A program made the position numbers and the translations under genes. A stretch of 56,663 bases of DNA from Prevotellaceae bacterium (lineage in GTDB: Bacteria; Bacteroidota; Bacteroidia; Bacteroidales; Paludibacteraceae), in NCBI GenBank assembly GCA_020636695.1, contig JACJXJ010000007.1:1-56663 (forward strand), in the 5' to 3' direction. The notes under the pieces are model-generated. The model was not told where the DNA came from and did no database searches. It worked only from the letters and a program-made list of their open reading frames with translations. Every line of letters starts with the position of its first letter. The first letter of the stretch is position 1. Below are positions 24,847 through 33,566 of this stretch, piece by piece.

Positions 24847-25047
24847 ATGAAAAAACGTTTATGCCCAGCTTGTGGTACGACCGCTTTATACGTTACCAAT
24901 GCATTAGGTGAACGTAAAGCCGTATATGTCACCAATGAAAACGAGATTATCCCCACCAATGCCAATGATAATTTGGATGGTTTTGATTTAGAAACCATCT
25001 ATTGTTTTGGCTGCTCATGGAGTGGAACTATAAAGCGATTGAAATAA
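24847..25047 (+). CDS. Small zinc-ribbon protein, function unknown
   Basis: The 66-residue protein carries two CxxC knuckles, CPACG (6-10) and CFGCSW (53-58), separated by about 45 residues, a typical zinc-ribbon layout. The middle holds a YVTNE-type beta hairpin and polar residues. No signal peptide is present. I do not recognise a characterised homologue. It lies 16 bp after the ppdK hairpin and may be expressed by read-through, since no promoter box is seen. Confidence 0.7.
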   Translation: MKKRLCPACGTTALYVTNALGERKAVYVTNENEIIPTNANDNLDGFDLETIYCFGCSWSGTIKRLK

Positions 25048-25109
25048 GACAGAGAGCTAGTCTGCCGAAAAAACTCAAAGGAGATGAAATAGCACTCATA
25101 ATTTTTCAT

Positions 25110-25117
25110 TACCTTTG
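25110..25117 (+). promoter_or_regulatory. -7 box of the tgt operon
   Basis: TACCTTTG lies 20 bp before the tgt ATG. No good -33 element is seen. Confidence 0.5.
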
Positions 25118-25137
25118 TAAGCTGAAATAAAATACAC

Positions 25138-26268
25138 ATGCAATTTGAACTTCAACATTCCGACACACAGAGCAACGCTCGCGCTGGTAAAATAACTACG
25201 GACCACGGGATTATAGAAACGCCAATTTTTATGCCGGTAGGAACCGTAGCGGCTGTAAAAGCTGTGCACATGCGCGAAGTCAAAGAAGATATCCAAGCCC
25301 AAATTATTTTAGGCAATACATATCATCTCTACTTACGTCCGGGTTTAGAAATACTAGAACAAGCTGGCGGACTTCATAAATTCAATGGTTGGGATCGCCC
25401 AATATTGACCGACAGTGGTGGCTTTCAAGTATTTTCACTTTCAGGCACACGTAAATTAAAAGAAGAAGGCGTTACTTTTCGTTCTCATATTGATGGTTCG
25501 AAACACCTATTTACGCCTGAAAATGTAGTGGACACACAACGTACCATTGGAGCTGACATTATCATGGCATTTGATGAATGTACACCAGGAACTGCCGATT
25601 ACAACTACGCTAAACAATCGATGGAGCGAACACATCGTTGGTTAGAACGTGGCTTAAAACATTTCGACGAAACTGAAGGAAAATATGGCTATTCACAAAC
25701 CTTTTTCCCTATCGTACAAGGTTGTGTATATGCTGATTTACGACGTCAATCAGCCGAATTTGTAAAAGCTCAAAATCGCGAAGGATATGCCATTGGCGGA
25801 TTAGCAGTAGGTGAACCTACCGAAAAAATGTATGAAATGATTGAGGTGGTAAATGAAATTTTACCGACAGACAGACCACGTTATCTAATGGGAGTTGGCA
25901 CACCTGCCAATATTTTAGAAGGTATAGCGCGCGGTGTGGATATGTTTGATTGTGTAATGCCTACACGAAACGGACGAAATGGTATGCTATTCACACGCAA
26001 TGGTATCATGAATATGAAAAAATAAAAAATGGGCAAACGATTTTCACCGATTGATTCAGAAAGCGACTGTTTTGTAGATCAACAATACACAAAAGCCTAT
26101 TTACGCCACCTATTCGTAGCCGATGAATTATTAGCTATGCAAATAGCATCCGTCCACAATTTAGCATTCTACTTGTGGCTTGTGAAAGAGGCACGTTGCC
26201 AAATCATAGCAGGCACATTTGCCACGTGGAAAGAAGTAATGGTTAAACGCGTTTCTACTCGATTGTAA
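25138..26268 (+). CDS. tgt: Queuine/preQ1 tRNA-guanine transglycosylase, frame broken by two compensating indels
   Basis: Tgt exchanges G34 of GUN-anticodon tRNAs for preQ1 during queuosine synthesis. The first 295 codons (25138-26025) carry TDSGGFQVFSL with the catalytic Asp and FDCVMPTRNGRNGMLF. A TAA then interrupts at 26023, and the same frame resumes at 26029 with FSPIDSES...AYLRHLF and ASVHNLAFYLWLV. Removing one A from the run at 26017-26022 and adding one T at 26041-26044 gives NMKNKKWANDFSPID, exactly the kind of sequence expected, so about 376 residues in all. The canonical CxCxxC zinc cluster is not visible; one Cys remains in that stretch. First gene of a likely operon with the LptF/G-like gene and mfd. 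Confidence 0.92.
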
Positions 26269-26279
26269 ATAAATACATT

Positions 26280-27356
26280 ATGTTAAAACGTTTAGATTGG
26301 TACATTATCAAGAAATATATCGGTACGTATATTTTATCTATCATACTGATTATTAGCATTTCTGTCATATTCGATTTTACAGAAAAAATTGATAATTTCA
26401 TGGAGAATAGTGCCCCTGTAAAGGCCATTATTTTCGATTACTACATGAACTTCATCCCTTTCTTTACCAATATGTTTACACCGTTATTTTCATTTATTTC
26501 GGTAATTTTCTTTACCTCGAAATTGGCTAATAACAGTGAAATCATAGCCATGTTAGCTGGCGGCATGAGTTTCAATAGATTATTACGTCCTTACTTTATA
26601 TCCGCCACCCTCATTGGTATCTTCTCATTCTTATTGATGGGATTTGTAATTCCACCCGCCAACAAAGTGCGGTTAGATTTTGAAGATAAATATATCCGCA
26701 AATTTAAGTCTGAAATAGCACGTAATATCCAAATGGAAGTGGAGCCTGGCATTATTGTCTATTTCGAACGCTACGAAGAACGAACACAAACAGGTTACCA
26801 TTTTTCACTAGAAAAATTCGAAGGGAAAAAATTGGTGTCGCGCATGACGGCCAACACCATTAAAATGGACTCATTAAACCATTGGAAAGTCAAAAATTAC
26901 CTTATTCGCGATTTTAATGGTATGTATGAAACCATCAACAAAGGCGAGTCACTGGATACCATCATCAATATGGATCCTGAAGATTTTTTCATCACGGCAC
27001 AACAAGCGGCTCAAATGACAAATCCTCAATTAAGACGTTACATAAAAAAACAAGAAAAACGTGGATTAGGTAATATTCAAGCCTTTCAAGACGAATATTA
27101 CAAACGTTTCTCTATGCCTTTAGCTTCCCTTATTTTGACATTAATAGGTGTATCGCTTGCTTCGCGCAAAATTAGAGGCGGTATGGGGGTCAATATTGGT
27201 ATTGGACTGGCCTTAAGTGCTTTATTTATATTATTTTCGACACTATCGAGTACCTTTGCCATAAATGGTAGTATGAACCCATTATTAGCTGTTTGGTTAC
27301 CGAATATACTGTTTTTAATCACTGGATTGTTTTTGTATACAAAAGCGCCAAAATAA
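26280..27356 (+). CDS. LptF/LptG-family permease (YjgP/YjgQ)
   Basis: The 358-residue inner-membrane protein resembles the transmembrane subunits of the LptB2FG transporter that extracts lipopolysaccharide from the inner membrane. Hydrophobic segments are seen at about 15-35, 60-80 and 100-125, followed by a periplasmic beta-rich domain (about 140-270). Three more segments lie at about 280-355 (PLASLILTLIGVSLA and following). Whether it is LptF or LptG cannot be decided. It starts 11 bp after tgt and ends 19 bp before mfd, so the three are probably co-transcribed. Confidence 0.9.
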   Translation: MLKRLDWYIIKKYIGTYILSIILIISISVIFDFTEKIDNFMENSAPVKAIIFDYYMNFIPFFTNMFTPLFSFISVIFFTSKLANNSEIIAMLAGGMSFNRLLRPYFISATLIGIFSFLLMGFVIPPANKVRLDFEDKYIRKFKSEIARNIQMEVEPGIIVYFERYEERTQTGYHFSLEKFEGKKLVSRMTANTIKMDSLNHWKVKNYLIRDFNGMYETINKGESLDTIINMDPEDFFITAQQAAQMTNPQLRRYIKKQEKRGLGNIQAFQDEYYKRFSMPLASLILTLIGVSLASRKIRGGMGVNIGIGLALSALFILFSTLSSTFAINGSMNPLLAVWLPNILFLITGLFLYTKAPK

Positions 27357-27375
27357 GATAAGCTACTCAGAATAA

Positions 27376-30300
27376 GTGTTATTACACGATTTAATAGCTC
27401 GTTATAACCAACATCCATGTATTAATCAAATCATTGATTGGTTACAAAGCCCGAAACAACATTTGACCGTTTCGGGTTTATTGGCATCGTCCAAATCGGT
27501 CACATTGGGCACAGTTTTCGAAGCTTCACAACAACCATTTCTAATTATACTGAACGATGCCGAAACTGCTGGCTACTGTTATCACGACTTAACACAAATG
27601 CTCGACAAGGAGCAAGTTGTCTATTTCCCGTCGACCTATAAAAACAACCATAAGCATGGCACCAAAGATGCAGCAAACGAAATTTTACGTGCTGACACGC
27701 TAAGTCGTTTGCAAAGCGGCAAACCGTGCCTTGTTATTACCTATCCCGAAGCATTAGCCGAAAAAGTGGTATCTGCCAACACATTCAATGCGAGCAAAAT
27801 AACCATAAAAACGGGTGAACAGATTCCAAGTGAAAAAGTCATAGAGCAATTGGAATCACTCGGATTTGAATACGTGGACTTTGTGTATGAGCCAGGACAA
27901 TTTTCGATTCGTGGTAGTATCTTAGATATTTTCTCATTTGCCAATGAACTACCCTATCGTGTCGATTTTTTTGGTGACGAAGTAGAAAGTATTCGCACAT
28001 TCGACATTGAAAAACAGCTGTCGTTGGACGAACAAACCCAAATAACCATCGTTCCAGATATTGAAACATTAGAAGGTGAAGCCATATCCTTGGTGGAGTT
28101 TATGTCGAATAAGACATTTATTTGTGCTGATAATCTACGTTTTATACGCGAACGCATCAATCAAGTTTACGATGATGCGCTGGTAAAAGCCAACGAACAG
28201 ACTAAAACAGCCACACTAACGAGCCGACTATTAACTGGCGACACATTACTAGACCAAATTGAAACTAATAGAACCATTGAATTTGGAAAAAGTATCTATA
28301 ACCAAGTGGAACAAATTGGTTTTCAGATGTCTGCTCAACCTATTTTCCATAAAAATTTCGATTTAGTTACAGAGCAATTCACCAAATACCTGACAGAAGG
28401 TTACACGCTTTATATCTCAAGTGATAGTAAAAAGCAAATTGATCGTATATCGAGCATTTTTGAAGAACGTGGAACCAATATTCCGTTCACGCCAATTTTA
28501 AAAACATTGCACGAAGGGTTTATTGATCACGATTTACGCCTTTGTTGTTTTACCGATCATCAAATTTTCGATCGTTTTCATAAATTTACCTTACGCAGCG
28601 ACATGGCACGTGCTGGTAAGGTGGCTATGACACTTAAAGAATTGAACCAATTCAAAGTGGGCGATTATGTGGTTCATATCGACCATGGTGTTGGAAAATT
28701 CGGCGGTTTACTCACCACCAATATCAATGGTCGCACACAAGAAGTCATTAAATTAATCTTTAAAGATGACGATGTCATTTTTGTAAGTATTCATGCACTT
28801 CATCGCATTTCAAAATATAAAAGCAAAGAAGGCGAAGAACCGCGCATCAACAAATTAGGAACTGGTGCTTGGGAGCGTTTAAAAGAGCGCACGAAAAGTA
28901 AAGTCAAAGACATCGCACGCGATCTCATAAAGCTTTACTCGCAACGCATGGCGCAAAAAGGATTTGAATATGGGCCCGATTGCTACCTACAACAAGAACT
29001 AGAGGCTTCGTTTATCTACGAAGATACACCCGATCAAATAAAATCGACTGCCGATATTAAACGCGACATGGAATCGGAACGTCCCATGGATCGTTTGGTT
29101 TGTGGCGATGTGGGCTTTGGTAAAACAGAAGTGGCCATTCGCGCAGCGTTTAAAGCCGTAACCAATGGCAAACAAGTAGCTGTTCTCGTACCAACTACTG
29201 TACTCGCACTGCAACACTATAAAACTTTTAGCGAGCGATTAAAACAGTTTCCGTGTACTGTAGAATATATTAGTCGAGCTAAATCGACCAAACAAGTGAA
29301 AGATATTTTACAACGTTTATCAAAAGGAGAAATTGATATTTTAGTTGGTACACATAAAATTGTAGGAAAAGATATTCAATTCAAAGACTTGGGACTTTTG
29401 GTTATCGATGAAGAACAAAAGTTTGGAGTGGCCATCAAAGAGCGGTTAAAACAACTCAAAGTTAATGTGGACACACTAACCTTGACAGCCACGCCTATTC
29501 CACGTACCTTGCAGTTTTCATTGATGGGAGCACGCGACTTTATCCATTATCAACACGCCTCCGCCAAATCGTTATCCAGTTTTCACCGAAGTAATCGACT
29601 TCGACGAAGCAATTATCAAAGAAGCAATTAATAAGGAGATGGAGCGTAACGGTCAAGTATTCTTTATCAATAATCGGGTACAGAATATCTATTTATTAGC
29701 CGAAAAACTACGTAAACTAGTTCCTGAAGCACGTATTGCAGTAGCACACGGACAAATGCCACCAGCTCAGTTGGAGACAACCATCATGGATTTTATCAAC
29801 TATGATTATGATGTACTTTTAGCCACTACCGTAGTTGAATCTGGTATTGATATGCCGAATGTAAATACCATCATTGTAAACAAAGCTAATTTATTTGGAT
29901 TAAGCGATTTACATCAATTACGTGGACGCGTAGGACGTAGCAATAAAAAAGCCTACTGTTATCTTATAGCACCTCCGATGAAAGAATTAACCGACGATGC
30001 ACGTCGTCGCTTACAAGCTATCGAAACCTTTGCCGATTTGGGAAGTGGTTTTAATATTGCTATGCAAGATTTGGATATTCGTGGTGCTGGAAACATGTTA
30101 GGTGCCGAACAAAGCGGATTTATAGCCGACTTAGGTTATGAAACTTATCAAAAGATTTTAAACGAAGCGATGACCGAACTTCGTGAGGAAGAATTTGCAG
30201 AACTGTTTGTTGACGAACCTCGACAAACCACGTTCGTGAGTGAATGTCAAATTGAATCGGATTTAAATCTCATGTTCCCTTCAGATTATATCCTAAATGT

Positions 30301-30694
30301 ATCGGAACGTATGACCCTTTATCGTGAACTCGATAACCTAAATGACGAAAAATCACTTCACGATTTTGAGGCACGTTTAATTGACCGTTTTGGTCCAGTT
30401 CCAGCTCCAGCTAAAGATTTGATGATTGTTTTACGTATCCGTTGGCGCGCTTTACAACTCGGTATAGAACGCATAGTTTTGAAAAATGGGCGTATGACTT
30501 TATACCTAGTTGGCAAGGATACTTCGCCTTATTACCAATCGTCTGCTTTCACCGCATTACTTACGTACATCGGTGCACATCCACACGCATGTCGATTAGG
30601 TGAAAAGGACGGGAAACGTTTCGCCACGTTCTCTTCAGTCAATTATGCATCAGAGGCTTATGCCATTTTTGAGGACATCACCCCACAAAATTAG
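27376..30694 (+). CDS. mfd: Transcription-repair coupling factor, frameshifted
   Basis: Mfd removes stalled RNA polymerase from lesions and recruits UvrA. Reading frame 1 (from GTG 27376, directly after an in-frame TAA) covers the UvrB-like part, the polymerase-interacting CarD-like domain (FKVGDYVVHIDHGVGKFGG, about residue 430) and the translocase with Walker A GDVGFGKTEVA (about 577) and IDEEQKFG. An extra T in the run 29539-29541 shifts the frame. Deleting it restores ARDLSIINTPPPNRYPVFTEV and joins the second part (translated from about 29542), which holds VVESGIDMPN, LHQLRGRVGRSNKKAYCY and the C-terminal TRCF domain. The repaired protein is about 1105 residues, a normal length. Likely an assembly error or recent mutation. 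Confidence 0.95.
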
Positions 30695-30757
30695 CCTGTT
30701 CGATTTAACATTTTTAAAATTTAACACTTTTTTTTAGTTTGTAAGGATAGAATATTT

Positions 30758-30765
30758 TATCTTTG
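30758..30765 (+). promoter_or_regulatory. -7 box upstream of the alpha-amylase gene
   Basis: TATCTTTG matches TAnnTTTG. A TTTG at 30738-30741 is spaced 16 bp upstream, shorter than usual. The implied leader is about 110 nt. Confidence 0.5.
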
Positions 30766-30881
30766 CTCCACAGTTGTTTTGTATAAAGAGATAAAATCAA
30801 CTCGTTATCAATCTATTTCATAATTTTAGTTCACTAGTAAATTACTATCAATAAGCTATAAAACCATTAAAATTACGTTCC

Positions 30882-33383
30882 ATGAAAAAACTCTTCACCC
30901 TTATTGTAGTCCTTTTAGTTACTACATGGAGTCTTTGGGCTGGTAACTTTGCTGTGTGTGTAAATGGATCAACTTACTACACAACTACGCAAGGTGATGA
31001 TTCAGAAGGATATACCCAATATTATGTAAAAGGTGTATCACTCGCAACCAATGATTTAATAACCGTTTACGATAAAGATAATGCTGCCGGATGGGCGGTG
31101 ACTGTACTCAACCAATACTCTGTAGCAGGCTGTTTTACGGCGAGTACAACAGGTATAACCTGTACCAAAGCTGGTTTATACGATATTTACATCAAAATGA
31201 AATATCAGGCAGACGAAATTTATATTGGAGCGTCTTCCGAAACCACACCTACAAGCCCAGACAACACAAACCCAACGGACCCTACGGATCCAACAGATCC
31301 GACTGACCCTACGGACCCTGTAGATCCTGGAACCAGTGAGTACACACCGGGTAATTATAGTTCGCCTGTGCCAAGCCAATGTACCGATGTTATGATTCAA
31401 GCCTTCTATTGGGATTCTTATCTATCAACAGCCAAATATGGTACTACAAAATGGAACGCGCTCAATCAACAAGCAAGTGAACTAGCTGGATACTTTGATT
31501 TAGTATGGCTCGCTCCATCGGCTAAATCAAGTGGTGGTACAGGCTATCATCCAAGTCAATGGTGTAATCAAACAAGTGCACATGGTTCACTATCCGAGCT
31601 ACAATCGCTCATTAAAAATTTACATGCTGGAGGCTCTAAAGTCATTGCTGATATTGTAGTTAACCATAAAGATAACAAAAGTACTTGGTGTGATTTTTGG
31701 GCTGAAGATTTCGGTACATTAGGAAAATATGAACTGAATGCTAGCCACATATGCAAAGACGACGAAGTAAATACAAGTTCATCGGGTAGTTGTAAAGGAA
31801 CAGCTACTGGCGCTAACGACACAGGCGAAAAATATGGAGCAGCACGCGACTTAGATCACACCAACAAATACGTTCAAGATGCGGTAAAAGCCTATTTAAA
31901 ATGGCTAAAATACGAGATGAAATACGATGGTTGGCGTTTCGACGTTGCCAAAGGATTTAGCGCTAGTTATTTTGGCGACTACGCTGCTGACGCACAAAGT
32001 TATTTCTCTGTTGGTGAATATCTAGATGGTAACTACGATCTACTCAACGGATGGGTCAATGGAACTGGCAATAGATCAACAGCCTTCGATTTTTCATTAA
32101 AATTTAACGGATTAAATAATGGACTAGCTAAAGGCGATTTAACTAAATTGGTTTGGAATGGCCAGCCTGCTGGTATGATTCATAGCGATTTACGTAAATT
32201 TGCCGTCACATTAGTAGATAATCATGACACATTTGAACGTAGCAATGGTAATGATTTTGCGGGAATCGACAGTAAAGATTTAATTCTACAAGCTAACGCT
32301 TTTCTACTAAGTTCACCAGGCGTTCCTTGTATTTTCTATCCACATTGGGTACGTTATAAATCAGACATTCAAAAAATGATTTTAGCCCGTAAAGCGGTAG
32401 GAATTCATAGTCAAAGTGCTGTTACGGTGAACGATACTGGTGCTGATAAATATGTAGCAACAGCCACAGGAACCAATGGAACCTTAATGGTAAAAATAGG
32501 TGCAGGCAGCGGTAGCAGCACTACTCCATCGGGATATACAAAAGCAGCGAGTGGAACCAATTGGGCGATGTACATCCAAACGACTACAGACCCAACTCCA
32601 AAACTCATTGTTGCACCAGCAGGTGGTAAATATACCGATAGTGTAACTGTATCGATGGAAGCATTAAATGGCGGAACCATTTACTATACAACAGACGGCA
32701 CAACACCTAATACGTCATCAACGGTTTATAGTGCGCCTATAAAATTTACAGCTACAACTACCTTAAAAGCATTTGTAAAAAATGGTAGCGTACAAACTAC
32801 TGTTCAAACACAAGAATACGTAATAAAAGAAGCACAAACGTGGCCAATTACCGTAAGTTTCTACAAACCATCGAATTGGACTAAAGTTAATTTATATGCA
32901 TGGGCCACCGACGCCGCTCTTACAAAATACCTAGGAGCATGGCCTGGCACCACCTTAACCACAGAGGAAAATGGTTGGTATAAACACACATTCGATGCAG
33001 CCGTAAAAGAAGTCAATTTTATTTTTAATAATGGCACAAGTCAAACAAGCGATTTATATACCAACGAGGATGTATGTTACTCTTGGACAGGCGTTTCTGA
33101 AAAACTTGAGGAAGATTGTTCTGTAACACCAATACAACAAGTGTCAAATGATGCTTCGTTTACCATTTACCCAAATCCAACAGAGAGCACTCTTTATCTA
33201 ACAGCTCAAACCACAATTAATAACATTGAGATTTATTCGTGTATGGGAACACTTATCAGCCGAACTAACGCAAGTGATAGAAACGAAACTGTTGATGTGT
33301 CGGACTTCGTACCAGGGATGTATCTCATTCGAGCAGCGCTGTCTGACGGAAAAATATCGACCAGCAAGTTTATAAAAAATTAA
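30882..33383 (+). CDS. Secreted multidomain alpha-amylase (GH13) with T9SS sorting domain
   Basis: The 833-residue protein starts with a signal peptide (about 1-20) and a small beta domain (about 21-118). A Pro-Thr-Asp linker with DPT repeats (129-149) leads to a GH13 barrel (about 165-530). The GH13 signatures are DIVVNH (257-262), GWRFD with nucleophile Asp354, VGEY with acid/base Glu379, and VDNHD with Asp449. Then follow a chitobiase-C-like beta domain (about 572-650), a CBM26-like starch-binding module (about 656-745; WTKVNLYAW, YLGAWPG) and a T9SS sorting domain (about 760-833; FTIYPNPTES). It is predicted to hydrolyse alpha-1,4-glucans at the cell surface or outside. No sus-type transport genes are near, so starch use may be encoded elsewhere. 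Confidence 0.95.
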   Translation: MKKLFTLIVVLLVTTWSLWAGNFAVCVNGSTYYTTTQGDDSEGYTQYYVKGVSLATNDLITVYDKDNAAGWAVTVLNQYSVAGCFTASTTGITCTKAGLYDIYIKMKYQADEIYIGASSETTPTSPDNTNPTDPTDPTDPTDPTDPVDPGTSEYTPGNYSSPVPSQCTDVMIQAFYWDSYLSTAKYGTTKWNALNQQASELAGYFDLVWLAPSAKSSGGTGYHPSQWCNQTSAHGSLSELQSLIKNLHAGGSKVIADIVVNHKDNKSTWCDFWAEDFGTLGKYELNASHICKDDEVNTSSSGSCKGTATGANDTGEKYGAARDLDHTNKYVQDAVKAYLKWLKYEMKYDGWRFDVAKGFSASYFGDYAADAQSYFSVGEYLDGNYDLLNGWVNGTGNRSTAFDFSLKFNGLNNGLAKGDLTKLVWNGQPAGMIHSDLRKFAVTLVDNHDTFERSNGNDFAGIDSKDLILQANAFLLSSPGVPCIFYPHWVRYKSDIQKMILARKAVGIHSQSAVTVNDTGADKYVATATGTNGTLMVKIGAGSGSSTTPSGYTKAASGTNWAMYIQTTTDPTPKLIVAPAGGKYTDSVTVSMEALNGGTIYYTTDGTTPNTSSTVYSAPIKFTATTTLKAFVKNGSVQTTVQTQEYVIKEAQTWPITVSFYKPSNWTKVNLYAWATDAALTKYLGAWPGTTLTTEENGWYKHTFDAAVKEVNFIFNNGTSQTSDLYTNEDVCYSWTGVSEKLEEDCSVTPIQQVSNDASFTIYPNPTESTLYLTAQTTINNIEIYSCMGTLISRTNASDRNETVDVSDFVPGMYLIRAALSDGKISTSKFIKN

Positions 33384-33395
33384 CTTCAAATATTT

Positions 33396-33425
33396 AAAAG
33401 CCACTTCTAAAAAAGTGGCTTTTTT
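33396..33425 (+). terminator. Terminator after alpha-amylase
   Basis: AAAAGCCACTT (33396-33406) pairs with AAGTGGCTTTT (33413-33423), followed by a T tract. Confidence 0.9.
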
Positions 33426-33473
33426 AATATCTTTATCGCCATATATCGTATTGAAAAATAGCGCAAAAAGCAC

Positions 33474-33504
33474 TTGTATAATAAATAAAAAAGACGTACC
33501 TTTG
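33474..33504 (+). promoter_or_regulatory. Promoter of rpsA
   Basis: TTG (33474-33476), a 20-bp spacer and TACCTTTG (33497-33504) fit the consensus well. The leader is about 60 nt. Confidence 0.7.
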
Positions 33505-33566
33505 CACCCGATTTTACTCAACATAATGTCTAACCCATTTATTTCTGAAAAAACTTTATTACAAAG

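Noticed and set aside
26023..26025. Stop-codon read-through or recoding in tgt.
   Set aside because: The residues around the TAA do not match the family in this frame, but do so after undoing two indels. Recoding would not fix the sequence NMKK-stop-KMGKRF.
29539..29541. Programmed ribosomal frameshift in mfd.
   Set aside because: No slippery heptamer, stimulatory hairpin or nearby stop arrangement is seen, and Mfd is not known to use frameshifting. One extra T explains it fully.
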